A DNA stretch of 47,959 bases from an uncultured Alphaproteobacteria bacterium (GCA_934254925.1 CAKQMD010000012.1:1-47959); one strand, 5' to 3'. Shown: positions 8,497 through 17,548, counted from the first letter of the stretch. The notes: a model not told the origin generated them from the letters alone. Numbers and translations are program-made.

Positions 8497-9903
8497 TTAT
8501 TTTAGAGCCTTGAGAATTTCTTCCTGGTCACTGAAATGAAAGATTTTGTCGTTAACATATTGCCCGGTTTCATGGCCTTTTCCGGCAACAATCAACACGT
8601 CTCCCGGCTGCAGCGCCACCACTGCCGTTCGAATGGCTTCTGCCCGATCGCCGATTTCTTGCGCTTTGGGGCAGGCGGCCAAAATTTGTGCGCGAATGGC
8701 GGCAGGATCTTCCGTCCGCGGATTGTCGTCCGTCACATAGCAAACGTCAGCCTGATCATTGACAATTTTTCCCATAATCGGCCGTTTTGTGGCGTCACGG
8801 TCCCCACCGCAGCCAAAAACAACGTGCAGCCTGCCGGTCGTATGCGGTCTGAGGGCACGAATGACGTTTTCCAAAGCATCGGGCGTATGCGCATAGTCAA
8901 CATAAACCGCAGCATCTTTGGGCGTTGTTGTCACCAGTTCCAATCGACCTTTTGCTCCGTGGATTTTTTCAATATGGCGAATCATCTCAAAGGGAGTTCC
9001 TGTCATCTCGGCGGCGATTCCAAGCGCGCAAAGAACGTTCATAGCCTGAAAATCACCGGCCAAAGGAATGGTGATCTCCATTTCCCGGCCATAATAGCGC
9101 AGCCGCAGTTTTTGCCCGTGTGCCAGGGGTGTTTCCTCCAAAAGCTTGATGTCTGAACCGTATTTACCATAAGAGATGACTTGTTTGCCCGTATCGTGAC
9201 AGGCTTTTTTCAGCGCTTCAAAAACCTTGATGTCGGCATTGAGCACGGCCGTTCCGCCGGGCTGCAGAATATCGGTAAACAGCAGCTTTTTGGCTTCAAA
9301 ATAGTTTTCCATGGTCTTGTGGAAGTCAAGATGATCCTGCGTCAGATTGGTAAAGCCGGCAACCTGCAGCCGCACGCCGCCGACGCGGTATTGGCAAATA
9401 CCGTGGCTGGAAGCCTCCAAAACGGCATAATCAATGCCGTCTTTGGCCAATTGCTGCAATTGTTGGTGCAAATCCACCTGATTAGGTGTCGTATTGGCTC
9501 CGGGAATAGGCTCATGCTTGTTGATGATCAATCCCAACGTACCTATGGAAGCCGCCTGATGCCCGCTCATGACCAAAAGTTGACGGACAAAATCGGCAAT
9601 GGAGGTCTTGCCGTTGGTTCCTGTCACCGCGGCAATATGCTCCGGTTGCAGGGGATAAAATTTGGCTGCCAGTTTGGCAAAGTCATATGCCGGCTTGTTG
9701 CTTTTAATAAAGCGCACATGAGGAAACTCCTGCTCCAGTCTCGTATCCGGCGTCAAGATGACGTTTGCGCCGTTGTCGATAGCCGCTCGAATATAATCCA
9801 CACCATTGGTTTTGCCGTTGTCAAGCGCCGCAAAGAGAAACCCCGGCTGTACTTTCCGAGAGTCGCAGGCCAAGCCTGAAATTTCCATTTGACCGATTTT
9901 CAT
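8497..9903 (-). CDS. murE: UDP-MurNAc-L-Ala-D-Glu:meso-diaminopimelate ligase MurE
   Basis: Cytoplasmic Mur ligase adding the third residue of the peptidoglycan stem peptide. Visible: ATP-binding GTNGKT at residues 95-100, the TTPNQVDLHQ substrate loop, EASSHG, TQDHLDFH with the catalytic-lysine region just after, DYAHTPDALE, and DNPRTEDP near 391. The Arg in DNPR recognises meso-diaminopimelate, so the wall is diaminopimelate-type. The length, 468 residues, is usual. GAAAGGA precedes the ATG. It stands alone here rather than within a dcw cluster, divergent from the ABC-F gene and oriented towards the flagellin. Confidence 0.97.
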   Translation of the reverse strand: MKIGQMEISGLACDSRKVQPGFLFAALDNGKTNGVDYIRAAIDNGANVILTPDTRLEQEFPHVRFIKSNKPAYDFAKLAAKFYPLQPEHIAAVTGTNGKTSIADFVRQLLVMSGHQAASIGTLGLIINKHEPIPGANTTPNQVDLHQQLQQLAKDGIDYAVLEASSHGICQYRVGGVRLQVAGFTNLTQDHLDFHKTMENYFEAKKLLFTDILQPGGTAVLNADIKVFEALKKACHDTGKQVISYGKYGSDIKLLEETPLAHGQKLRLRYYGREMEITIPLAGDFQAMNVLCALGIAAEMTGTPFEMIRHIEKIHGAKGRLELVTTTPKDAAVYVDYAHTPDALENVIRALRPHTTGRLHVVFGCGGDRDATKRPIMGKIVNDQADVCYVTDDNPRTEDPAAIRAQILAACPKAQEIGDRAEAIRTAVVALQPGDVLIVAGKGHETGQYVNDKIFHFSDQEEILKALK

Positions 9904-9972
9904 AGTTCTTTCCTTTCATAAACTTTGAAAAATGCTAGTCGCAAAACGCTAAAAAAGCTTTAAAAATGTAGC

Positions 9973-10001
9973 TTTACTAACAATTTTTCCCATGCTATAA
10001 G
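9973..10001 (+). promoter_or_regulatory. Sigma-70-like promoter giving a near-leaderless ABC-F mRNA
   Basis: TTTACT at 9973-9978 and TATAAG at 9996-10001 are 17 bp apart. A start of transcription about 7 nt downstream would fall at 10008-10010, at or beside the ATG of the next gene. No ribosome site is visible before that ATG, which fits a leaderless or very short leader. Confidence 0.5.
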
Positions 10002-10009
10002 CGAAAACC

Positions 10010-11863
10010 ATGATTGATATAAATGACATAACGCTGCGTATCGGTACCCGGGTATTGCTGGAACATGCCTCGGCGCATATTGCCTCCGGCCGCAAATGCG
10101 GTTTGGTCGGAACCAACGGTTGCGGTAAGTCGACGCTGTTTCGCGTTTTGCAGGGCGAAACAGAGACGGAAACCGGAGAGGTGAAGTTTCCCGCACGGTG
10201 CAAAATTGCTTATGTCGAACAAGAAACAAAAGAGACTGAAAAGCCGATTTTGGAATACGTTCTTGCCCATGACCGCGAGTTGGCAACGCTGACGCAGCGC
10301 CTGGAAACGGCCGAAGGGGAAGAGTTGGCAGAGATACACGAACGTTTGAATGCGCTTGAGGCCGCTTCGGCACCGGCGCGTGCGGCTGAAATTTTAAACG
10401 GCCTGGGCTTTAAAAATGAGGACTTGGTTCGTCCGCTGAAGGAGTTTTCCGGCGGCTGGCGGATGCGTCTGGCTTTGGCCGGCGCTTTGTTTCAGGATTC
10501 GGACGTTTTATTGCTGGACGAACCGACCAACCACCTGGATCTGGAGGCTTCTATTTGGCTGGAAAGCCATTTGCGTCAATATCGCGGCACCTTGTTGCTG
10601 ATCAGCCATGACAAGACGGTTTTAAATTCGGTCTGTGATAGTATCATTCATTTTGATCATCTGAAGCTTGAGACTTATAACGGCAATTATGACACTTTTT
10701 GCCGCACGCGCGAGGCTAAAAAAGAATTGTTGGGAAAACTGGCCGCCAAACAGGAAAAGCAACGCGCGCACCTACAATCTTTCGTCGACCGTTTTCGCTA
10801 CAAGGCCTCCAAGGCCAAACAGGCACAAAGCCGCATAAAGATGCTTGAAAGAATGGAAACGATAACCCTGATGGAAGACGATGCTGCCACGACGTTTGAC
10901 TTTCCGCAGCCGGCATATTTGGCGCCGCCGTTGCTGAGCCTGGAAGACGTCACCGTCGGCTATGACGGCAAGGCGGTTTTAAGCCGTCTGAATTTGAGCG
11001 TTGTCGATAATGACCGTATTGCCCTGCTTGGCGCCAACGGTAATGGTAAGTCAACCCTGGCCAAGCTTTTTTCAGGACGTCTGGAGGTTATGGAAGGGCG
11101 TCTGCTGCGTTCGCCAAAACTTGGTGTCGGTTACTTTGCTCAGCACCAGACGGAAGAGTTGCCGCTTTCCGAAACGCCGTTGGCTTATCTTTCCCATTTG
11201 ATGAACGAGCGGCAGGAAAGCCGCGTTCGGGCGCACCTGGCACGGTTTGGCCTCGGTCAGGAAAAAGCTCTGACCCGTATTGAAAACCTTTCCGGCGGCG
11301 AAAAAGCCCGCCTGCTTTTTGCGACCATGACGATCAGCGCTCCGGCTTTGCTGATTTTGGACGAGCCGACAAACCACCTGGACATCAGCGCGCGTGATGC
11401 TTTGGTAACGGCTCTCAACGAGTATAAAGGATCCGTCATTCTGATAACGCATGATCTTAATCTGATAGAATTGGTGGCGGATAATCTCTGGTTGGTCAAA
11501 GACGGCAGGGTCAAAAACTATGACGGTGATCTTGAAGACTATAAACGCCTGCTTTTGGGAGATGACAAGCCTGTTGTCAAAAAAGAAAAATCCGTTTCCG
11601 CAAAACGAGAAATAAAGGCTGTCGCTGCAGCAAAAAAGGCTGAGCTGCTTTCTCTCAAAGCAGATTTGCGGACGGCGGAACGTCGGCTTGAAAAACTGCA
11701 GCAACGCCGAGAGGAGCTCGAAAAATCCTTTCTGGTTGATCTTTCAGCGGAAGAAATCGTTGAAAAACAAAAAGAGCTGTCTTATGTGCAGAATGATTTG
11801 GATCTTGCGGAAAATGACTGGCTGACTCTAAGCGAACAAATTGAAAATTTATCGGGAAAATAA
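10010..11863 (+). CDS. ABC-F family ATPase (Uup/YheS-like)
   Basis: Soluble twin-ATPase of the ABC-F group, which acts on ribosomes rather than in membranes. Domain 1 has Walker A GTNGCGKST at 34-42, signature FSGGW near 144 and DEPTNHLD near 170. Domain 2 has GANGNGKST near 341, LSGGEKARL near 427 and DEPTNHLD near 451. The interdomain linker is charged and helical (about 225-290). The C-terminus from about 530 is a predicted coiled coil, as in Uup and YheS. At 617 residues it is of normal size. The ATG lacks a ribosome site. The EamA gene follows by one base. Which ABC-F subgroup it belongs to cannot be settled by eye. Confidence 0.92.
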   Translation: MIDINDITLRIGTRVLLEHASAHIASGRKCGLVGTNGCGKSTLFRVLQGETETETGEVKFPARCKIAYVEQETKETEKPILEYVLAHDRELATLTQRLETAEGEELAEIHERLNALEAASAPARAAEILNGLGFKNEDLVRPLKEFSGGWRMRLALAGALFQDSDVLLLDEPTNHLDLEASIWLESHLRQYRGTLLLISHDKTVLNSVCDSIIHFDHLKLETYNGNYDTFCRTREAKKELLGKLAAKQEKQRAHLQSFVDRFRYKASKAKQAQSRIKMLERMETITLMEDDAATTFDFPQPAYLAPPLLSLEDVTVGYDGKAVLSRLNLSVVDNDRIALLGANGNGKSTLAKLFSGRLEVMEGRLLRSPKLGVGYFAQHQTEELPLSETPLAYLSHLMNERQESRVRAHLARFGLGQEKALTRIENLSGGEKARLLFATMTISAPALLILDEPTNHLDISARDALVTALNEYKGSVILITHDLNLIELVADNLWLVKDGRVKNYDGDLEDYKRLLLGDDKPVVKKEKSVSAKREIKAVAAAKKAELLSLKADLRTAERRLEKLQQRREELEKSFLVDLSAEEIVEKQKELSYVQNDLDLAENDWLTLSEQIENLSGK

Positions 11864-11864
11864 C

Positions 11865-12761
11865 ATGAAACTTTCTTCTTTATTAGTGACGATTGCCGTC
11901 GTCGCATCCTGGGGATTAAACGCCGCCATCGGCAAAATGGGGGTAATGGAAGTTCCGCCTCAGGCTTTTCTGGCGATTCGTTTTGTCATTGCCGGACTGC
12001 TGTTTCTGCCTTTTGCCCGGGTAAACAAAAAGCAATTGAAGTTTTTGTTGTTGATTGCTCTGCTGTTGAATGTCGGACATATGGGATGCATTTTTATTGC
12101 CCTGAAATATCTGCCGGCTTCTTCAGCCTCTGTCTTGCAGCAATGCGAAGTCCCTATGGCGCTGATCGTTGCCTGGCTTTTTGCCGGAGAAAAAATCAGC
12201 TTGCGTCAGGTATACGGCATTATCACGGCCTTTGCCGGAATTTTATGCATTTTCGGCATTCCCGAACTAAATGCAGTGGGCTTTTCCGCCGCTTTGGCCG
12301 CCGGATTGTTCTGGGCGTTGACGCAGTTGGCTTTCAAACGGGCGCCGCATTTCAGCGCTGCGTCTTTTTTAGCTTATACCTCGCTGTTTTCCGTTCCCTT
12401 CTTGGTTTTGACCTCTTATCTGTTTGAGAAAGTCAGCCTTGAGACGTTTTCGGCGGCCGGCGGCAGGTTTTATTTTTCCATGGCCTATCAGGTGCTGGTA
12501 CTTGGCGTTGCGATGATGATGTGGCAGCGCGTCGTGGCGGAAAACGGCATTAACAAAGTAGCGCCATTTACTTTGCTGCATATCATTTTTGGCATTATGG
12601 GCGGCATGATCTTTTTTGACGAGCGTCTCAATCCTTATATTATCGCCGGTGCGTTTCTGATTATTGTCGGCGTTGCCCTGACCACTCTGAAAAAAGCGCC
12701 CGCCTGGCGCTGCTGGTTGCAGAAATGGCGGCAGCACCCCTTGTTTTATCGCCATCATTGA
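11865..12761 (+). CDS. EamA/DMT-family inner membrane transporter
   Basis: Predicted ten-helix transporter of the drug/metabolite superfamily, 298 residues, made of two EamA repeats. The first has ASWGLNAAIGKMGV near the N-terminus and the helix pair ending LPASSASVLQQCEVPMALIV. The second covers about 145-280 and ends FDERLNPYIIAGAFLIIVGV. Such proteins usually export amino acids or related metabolites; the substrate here is unknown. The ATG at 11865 is preferred over upstream in-frame codons inside the ABC-F gene. It starts one base after the ABC-F stop, suggesting co-transcription. Confidence 0.88.
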   Translation: MKLSSLLVTIAVVASWGLNAAIGKMGVMEVPPQAFLAIRFVIAGLLFLPFARVNKKQLKFLLLIALLLNVGHMGCIFIALKYLPASSASVLQQCEVPMALIVAWLFAGEKISLRQVYGIITAFAGILCIFGIPELNAVGFSAALAAGLFWALTQLAFKRAPHFSAASFLAYTSLFSVPFLVLTSYLFEKVSLETFSAAGGRFYFSMAYQVLVLGVAMMMWQRVVAENGINKVAPFTLLHIIFGIMGGMIFFDERLNPYIIAGAFLIIVGVALTTLKKAPAWRCWLQKWRQHPLFYRHH

Positions 12762-12798
12762 TTATCTTTTCCGCACAGAAAATGCAAAGGAGAAAAAC

Positions 12799-12993
12799 AT
12801 GGAAAACGATTTGAACCGAACCGTCTGCTACTGCCGACAGGTAACCGTCGGCGATTTGAAACAAGCCGTAGACGACGGCGCCAAGAGTTTTGAAGACGTG
12901 CAAAAAGTGACGGAAGTCAGTACCGGTTGCGGCTGCTGCGAACCGGAAGCGCGCCGCATTGTCGAAGAATTCTTGGCGGCTCGAAAGAAATAG
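12799..12993 (+). CDS. BFD-like [2Fe-2S]-binding protein
   Basis: A 64-residue protein with the four Cys of the bacterioferritin-associated ferredoxin fold: CYC at residues 10-12 and CGCC at about 44-47 (C-x-C ... C-x2-C spacing). These bind one [2Fe-2S] cluster. Free-standing members pass electrons, for example to bacterioferritin to release iron; related domains occur in nitrite reductase and NifU. AAAGGAG precedes the ATG. It follows the EamA gene by 37 nt and ends before a strong terminator. No bacterioferritin gene is in view, so its partner is unknown. Confidence 0.85.
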   Translation: MENDLNRTVCYCRQVTVGDLKQAVDDGAKSFEDVQKVTEVSTGCGCCEPEARRIVEEFLAARKK

Positions 12994-13022
12994 AACAGCC
13001 GAAAGAAAGCGCTTTATAATAC

Positions 13023-13068
13023 GAATGATCCGTGCTATACTAAAAACACGGGTCATTTGTTTTTTTTA
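13023..13068 (+). terminator. Terminator after the BFD-like gene
   Basis: An 11-bp stem, AATGATCCGTG with CACGGGTCATT (one G-T pair), is followed by GTTTTTTTT. It ends the ABC-F/EamA/BFD transcript. TATACT inside its loop could also serve as a -10 for the next gene. Just upstream is a short palindrome, AAAGCGCTTT. Confidence 0.8.
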
Positions 13069-13078
13069 AGGATTGGAA

Positions 13079-13819
13079 ATGACTGTCGAAAAGCTCAAAC
13101 GAAAGATAAGCGAAATCAGACAACGGATTTCTCCGGTTCTGACCTTGGCCGAACCCGCGCCGGAACATTATTCCGCCTTTATGGAAGCCGGACGAAAAAT
13201 CCGAGATTATCTGCAGGACGAGACGATTGACGATCCCGTCGGCAAAAGGGAAACCGAAGGGTTTATCTTTTGTGAAAGCGGCATGGAAAAGCTGACGCCG
13301 GAACAATTTGAGCGCGAAGTCGTCAAAGCCTGCGCCGACAGACGCCTGCCGGAAAAACAAAGGCCGGTCTGCCCCACCAATCCGCAACGCAAGATCTATC
13401 CTGAGTTCTTTTATTTCGTTATGGATGGCGACAAGATCGCTGGCATTGTCAGTGCGTCTCCCAAAATTCTTTCGGATGACGACCGGCGACATAAGGCGCG
13501 TCGTTATCGTCCGTGGAGTAGTTTGGCGGAAGGGAAGGGCTGCGGCGTGGTGACGTCTGCCCTTTTGCTGCCGGAATATCGCGGCCGCGGTTTGATTGCC
13601 ATGGTGAAGGAACAGTTTTTTGAAAAATTGAGCCATGACTACGGCGTAAAAGAAGTCATGGCGACGGTTTTGCCTGACAACGGGCGTTCCAACGGCGCAC
13701 AGGAAAACCTAAGGCGAAAATACCCCGGCAGCCGTGCCTATCAAACCAAAGTCTATTTTGCCCCCGCAGGGGAGATGCCGGTCAACCGTTATTTAATTCC
13801 CTTGCCTTCAAGGCGCTGA
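13079..13819 (+). CDS. GNAT-fold acetyltransferase-like protein
   Basis: The 246-residue product has a GNAT acetyl-CoA-binding motif in its second half: VVTSALLLPEYRGRGL at about 157-172 (motif A, R-G-R-G), then a helix, then EVMATVLPDNGRSNGAQENL. The N-terminal 100 residues are charged and not recognisable. The substrate is unknown. The ATG at 13079 has AAGGA about 6 nt upstream. The gene lies just after a terminator and converges on the PPC-domain gene with only 2 nt between stops. Confidence 0.65.
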   Translation: MTVEKLKRKISEIRQRISPVLTLAEPAPEHYSAFMEAGRKIRDYLQDETIDDPVGKRETEGFIFCESGMEKLTPEQFEREVVKACADRRLPEKQRPVCPTNPQRKIYPEFFYFVMDGDKIAGIVSASPKILSDDDRRHKARRYRPWSSLAEGKGCGVVTSALLLPEYRGRGLIAMVKEQFFEKLSHDYGVKEVMATVLPDNGRSNGAQENLRRKYPGSRAYQTKVYFAPAGEMPVNRYLIPLPSRR

Positions 13820-13821
13820 GC

Positions 13822-14358
13822 TTATTTCTGATGAAAGTCAAACAAGTTCAGGCCGGTTTGGGCGTCAAAGCTTTTAACCAAAGTGCCTTTGATCGGCTCA
13901 ATGATGATTTCTGCGGTCAGACTGACTTCCGCCTCCACCATGTGCCCGGCCAGAGCTTTGTAATTGTCTCCGGCCACTACTGTATGCGGATGAATGATCA
14001 CTTCGCCGTCTTTAGTGGTGATGTTTCCCGTCAACGAGGCCATTTCCAGAGGTTCTTTGAAAGTTTTTTGTTGATATTCCTTGGTCTTGGGGTTGAAGAA
14101 GCCCAGCGTGACCGATTGCAGGGAACCGATGCCGCTGATGGTAGCAAAGTGAATCTTTTTGCCGGTGCAGAAATTTTTCAAAGAAGCAACGAGCGGCTGT
14201 CCCGGATTGATGCGAATGACATATTTGTCGCCGAATTTCTTAAATTCCAGTTCCTGAGTCTTTTGAACGCGTTCTTCCATTTTCCGATCCTTTGCAGCGG
14301 CGTTGAAACTAAAACCCAAAGCGGCGGTCAGTGCCAATACGTAAAAAATTTTTTTCAT
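13822..14358 (-). CDS. PPC/DUF296-domain protein with a signal peptide
   Basis: The 178-residue product has the plant-and-prokaryote-conserved (DUF296) fold: VIRINPGQPLVASLKNF, GIGSLQSVTLGFF, IHPHTVVAGDNYKALAGHMV with clustered His residues, and AEIIIEP. Most bacterial members are cytosolic and poorly understood. This one begins MKKIFYVLALTAALGFSFNA, a clear Sec signal peptide cut near AAA-K. The ATG at 14358 is chosen because AGAGG stands 4 nt upstream; the longer reading frame has no ribosome site. The His cluster could bind a metal. Function is unknown. Confidence 0.8.
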   Translation of the reverse strand: MKKIFYVLALTAALGFSFNAAAKDRKMEERVQKTQELEFKKFGDKYVIRINPGQPLVASLKNFCTGKKIHFATISGIGSLQSVTLGFFNPKTKEYQQKTFKEPLEMASLTGNITTKDGEVIIHPHTVVAGDNYKALAGHMVEAEVSLTAEIIIEPIKGTLVKSFDAQTGLNLFDFHQK

Positions 14359-14430
14359 GATGCCTCTCTTGCGTAAAAACAAATCTGTTCAAATTGTAAC
14401 CGCAATATTTTAAGATTCAAGTTTTATCTT

Positions 14431-15621
14431 TTACGGCAGCAAATTGGCGATAAAGGCGACAAAAATCAAAGACATGGCGATAAATCCCAAAGCGATCAGC
14501 AGCCAAGAGGAGGAAGTTTCGCGCCGCAGCCGCCAGTTTGCTGCAAAAATGGCCAGATAACTGACAAGATAAGCGCCGCTGGAAAGATTAACGATGGAAT
14601 TGAAGTCGAAAAACAACGTTGCCAGAATAATTAAAATCGTGGTCAGCAGATTGCCCCAGGTACCGTTGCGGAAAAACGTCACCATATAAAAATGGGGAAA
14701 AATATGCTGCTGCGACAAGGAATGCGTGATGCGAAAAATGCTGAAAAAGGTGGCGTTGATTCCGGAAATAAAGGCCATGACCGCCGCAATGTAAATAAAG
14801 GCATAACCGAAGTTACCCAACAGCTTTTTGGAGGCGATGGCCACGGCAGTATTGGCGTCGGCGTTCAGTTCGGGCACGGGAATATAAGTCAGAACCACAA
14901 AAGCCAGGCCGATGTAAAGCGCCATGACAATCAAAATCGTGGCATAAATTGAGTGTGTAATGGTTTTCTTGGGATTTTCGACATCTCCGGCCGCATTGGT
15001 CATAACACCGTAACCGGCATAAGCGAAAAAGGTGATGCCGATGCTGCCCCAGAAGCTTAAGTTCGGCGTATGGTCGATTCCTGGGATGACTTCCGGCGGA
15101 TATTCCCAAAAAGCCGCAGCCACCAGTAAAACCAGAATAAAGAGCTTAATCCCCACCAAAAGCATTTCCGTTCGGCCGACGTCTGCCGCGCCCATCATGT
15201 TTAAAAAAGCCAGGGCGACAATGAGCAAAACGGCAAAAAAGTTAATGCTGAAATGAAAATGACCGAAATTTTTCAACAAGTCGACGGCATAAATCCCGAA
15301 AGATTTGGCCATCATGGAAATGGAAATCGCCGACGTCAGCACATAAATCAAAGTGAAGAAACCGATCAGCCATTTGGATTTGAAGGCAATGCGAAAATAA
15401 TCGGTCAATCCTCCGGAGTCTGGGTATTTAGCCGCCAATTTGGCATAGGAGTAACCGGAAAACATGGCCACGATGCCGGCAATGACGAAGGAATAATAAG
15501 TTCTGTCGCCTGCCATGAGGATGACTTGTCCCAGCAACGCAAAAATTCCTGCACCGACGATTGAACCGATGCCGAGCGAAACGACGCTGAAAAATCCCAT
15601 GTCAAATTTTTTAAACAACAT
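14431..15621 (-). CDS. APC-superfamily amino acid permease
   Basis: Inner membrane transporter, 396 residues with about 12 predicted helices. The N-terminus has the APC signature GIGSIVGAGIFALLG in helix 1, and a later conserved segment (FFAYAGYGVMTNAAGDVENP) matches helix 6 and the loop after it. It probably takes up or exchanges an amino acid or amine by cation coupling; the substrate is not readable. Start at 15621 has GGGAAAG upstream, and 17 further in-frame codons upstream lack support. It lies downstream of the ygiW-like gene but after that gene's terminator, so is likely a separate unit. Confidence 0.88.
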   Translation of the reverse strand: MLFKKFDMGFFSVVSLGIGSIVGAGIFALLGQVILMAGDRTYYSFVIAGIVAMFSGYSYAKLAAKYPDSGGLTDYFRIAFKSKWLIGFFTLIYVLTSAISISMMAKSFGIYAVDLLKNFGHFHFSINFFAVLLIVALAFLNMMGAADVGRTEMLLVGIKLFILVLLVAAAFWEYPPEVIPGIDHTPNLSFWGSIGITFFAYAGYGVMTNAAGDVENPKKTITHSIYATILIVMALYIGLAFVVLTYIPVPELNADANTAVAIASKKLLGNFGYAFIYIAAVMAFISGINATFFSIFRITHSLSQQHIFPHFYMVTFFRNGTWGNLLTTILIILATLFFDFNSIVNLSSGAYLVSYLAIFAANWRLRRETSSSWLLIALGFIAMSLIFVAFIANLLP

Positions 15622-15683
15622 TTTCTTTCCCGTATTTTTAGGTTGATATAATGGGCGACACGAGGATTTCAATGCCGCTTGAG

Positions 15684-15710
15684 CAAAAAAATCCCCGCCG
15701 AAGCGGGGAA
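15684..15710 (-). terminator. Terminator after the ygiW-like gene
   Basis: Stem TCCCCGC (92-98 of that block) with GCGGGGA, tetraloop TTCG-like, followed on the minus strand by seven T. It lies 6 nt beyond the ygiW-like stop. Confidence 0.85.
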
Positions 15711-15715
15711 AAAGC

Positions 15716-16078
15716 TTATTTTACCTTTTGAATATTGTCGACCTCAATTTCGACTTTGCTCCAGCCTTTGTCGACCTCGCCTTGGATGACAACGGTGTCT
15801 TCCGGGGTAATTTCCAGGCCGCGCCAGATTTTGTTGTCGATCTCGACAGTGATTTCGCCGGTCTTGTCAGCAAAAAGATATTTTTCATGACCGGTTTTTT
15901 TGACGATTTTGCCGTTTAAGGTCACATAGGCCTCGTCCTTCATGTTTTTTGCCTCGGCAACGCTGGCGTATACGTCTGTTCCCTCGGTCGGTCCGACAAA
16001 TCCGCCGCTTTGGTTGGCCGCTTGGGCGCTGGCGACAAAACCAAGCAAGGCCAGGGCCGTCAAAAAGATTTTATTCAT
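15716..16078 (-). CDS. YgiW/YdeI-type periplasmic OB-fold (BOF) protein
   Basis: A 120-residue exported protein. A signal peptide of about 20 residues (MNKIFLTALALLGFVASAQA) precedes a region with the BOF pattern: SVAEAKNMKDEAYVTLNGKI, YLFADKTGEITVEID, then W-GLEITPEDTVVIQGEVDK. Enterobacterial YgiW and YdeI are small periplasmic stress-tolerance proteins whose OB fold may bind small cationic molecules. The ATG at 16078 has AAAGGAG 9 nt upstream. It is flanked by its own terminator, so probably monocistronic. Confidence 0.88.
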   Translation of the reverse strand: MNKIFLTALALLGFVASAQAANQSGGFVGPTEGTDVYASVAEAKNMKDEAYVTLNGKIVKKTGHEKYLFADKTGEITVEIDNKIWRGLEITPEDTVVIQGEVDKGWSKVEIEVDNIQKVK

Positions 16079-16150
16079 CAGTTGCAACTCCTTTTAAAGT
16101 TAAAAATTCAACAATGTAAATATATGTGTTTTTTCATCAAAATCCAACCC

Positions 16151-17383
16151 TTATTTCATTTTGTTGTCTTTTTCCATCAAAACAAAATGGCACTGATTTT
16201 CCAATGGCTTGTCATGATTGAAGTTTTCTGTGCCGTTGCTGATCAACTCAATGACTTTTGTATCATTGTCATAATTGGTATGGGCGCTGACCGGGTTGAC
16301 GATGCCGTAGCCAAAAGCCGAGATTTCCGGCGCCACGTTTACCGAGACGTTTGTCACCCGCGGACAAAGGCGCGAGTCGATGTATTTGTCGGCAAAAGTC
16401 TGCGGAATGGCATAGCTCAAAATATCGTTCGGATCACTGAAGGCGACAATGTTGATACCTTTGAAAATCCGCTCCCGATAATGGCTGCCGCCGGGAGAAC
16501 AATAAGCATTGATCTGATTATGGACTTTGGGCATCGGATGACTGATTTGCAAAATCGGCAGCTGATTGGCCAGCATAAAAATGGTGATTTCCTTGTCTTG
16601 CAACAGTGTTCGGTTAGTGCCGCCAGAGATGGCCTCGCTGCCTTCCGTCAGAGCATCCATCACGATCTTACTGCCCAAACTGTGGGTTACAAACATCACG
16701 TTTTGCTCCTTTAATTTGCCGGAAAGCTTGGCCGGATCAATCTGACAGCTGACGGCTTGGCCGTCGGGAATATTGTTCCAGTCTGTGTTGAGCATCCAGC
16801 ACATGGCCTGTTGGCTGGAATCCAAAATCAAACCGTCGGGATCCGTCACATAAACCAGGGGATCGGGGAGGGTGTTGTCTAAAAAATCCTTCATCACGTT
16901 GTTGAACGGTACCCGGAATTTTGAATATTGTTCGTCCGTGTCAAAAGCGATGATTTTCTTGTCCGGGGCGGTGATTTCTGACCAGGTCAGCTCATAAAAC
17001 AGCAGGTTTTTGCTTTTGTCGCGATTTTGCCAATAGGTGATTCTCAGGTTGCCGATCGGAATGTCGGGATGTTGGGGATCTCGCAAATAAATGTTTTTGG
17101 CCAGGCGGGAGCGAACGTTAAGTTTCAGAGAGTCGGCCAGATTTTCCTGCAGTCTTTCCGAATATCCGGGATGATGTGTTCCCACGCCGTGCACCATCAG
17201 CATTTTCAGCGGTTGCGGCCCTTTGAAAGCCTGTGATGCGCCGTCATAGTCAAAGCCTTCGATCTCGCAACGTTCCAGCTTAACCTCGTCTTTGGCAATT
17301 ACCGCGTCGGCAATACCGCGGCCGAAGGAAGCACAATTGCAAAGCGCCGGCAAAAGCAAGAATAAAAAGGTGTTTTTGAACAA
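16151..17383 (-). CDS. Secreted alpha/beta-hydrolase-like protein
   Basis: The 410-residue product has an alpha/beta hydrolase core: MLMVHGVGTHHPGYSE (HG oxyanion region) near 55-70 and VTHSLGSKIVMDAL around 225, with Ser of H-S-L-G as likely nucleophile. Candidate Asp and His lie towards the C-terminus (AFSDPNDILSY). The N-terminus is a hydrophobic signal sequence rich in Leu and Cys, but its CNC does not fit a classical lipobox. I place the start at TTG 17383 because AAGGGGG stands 5 nt before it; the alternative ATG further upstream has no ribosome site. Substrate unknown; a lipase or esterase is possible. Divergent from the lipoprotein gene. Confidence 0.65.
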   Translation of the reverse strand: MFKNTFLFLLLPALCNCASFGRGIADAVIAKDEVKLERCEIEGFDYDGASQAFKGPQPLKMLMVHGVGTHHPGYSERLQENLADSLKLNVRSRLAKNIYLRDPQHPDIPIGNLRITYWQNRDKSKNLLFYELTWSEITAPDKKIIAFDTDEQYSKFRVPFNNVMKDFLDNTLPDPLVYVTDPDGLILDSSQQAMCWMLNTDWNNIPDGQAVSCQIDPAKLSGKLKEQNVMFVTHSLGSKIVMDALTEGSEAISGGTNRTLLQDKEITIFMLANQLPILQISHPMPKVHNQINAYCSPGGSHYRERIFKGINIVAFSDPNDILSYAIPQTFADKYIDSRLCPRVTNVSVNVAPEISAFGYGIVNPVSAHTNYDNDTKVIELISNGTENFNHDKPLENQCHFVLMEKDNKMK

Positions 17384-17518
17384 TTTTTCCCCCTTAAAAA
17401 AACAAATGACAGCTTCCATATAGTACTTATTATGTATAAATAAAGAGATCTCCGCTTTATTTTTACCGGAAAAATATTTTATAAAAACAGTTGCATAGGT
17501 ATGTTTTTTCAAGTAAAG

Positions 17519-17533
17519 TGGCAAAAATTGCCA
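17519..17533. promoter_or_regulatory. Palindrome in the divergent hydrolase/lipoprotein intergenic region
   Basis: TGGCAA-AAA-TTGCCA is a perfect inverted repeat 15 nt before the lipoprotein ATG. It could be an operator for either divergent gene, or a small hairpin over the ribosome site. The assignment is inferred. Confidence 0.35.
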
Positions 17534-17548
17534 TTGAGAGGAGAAGAG

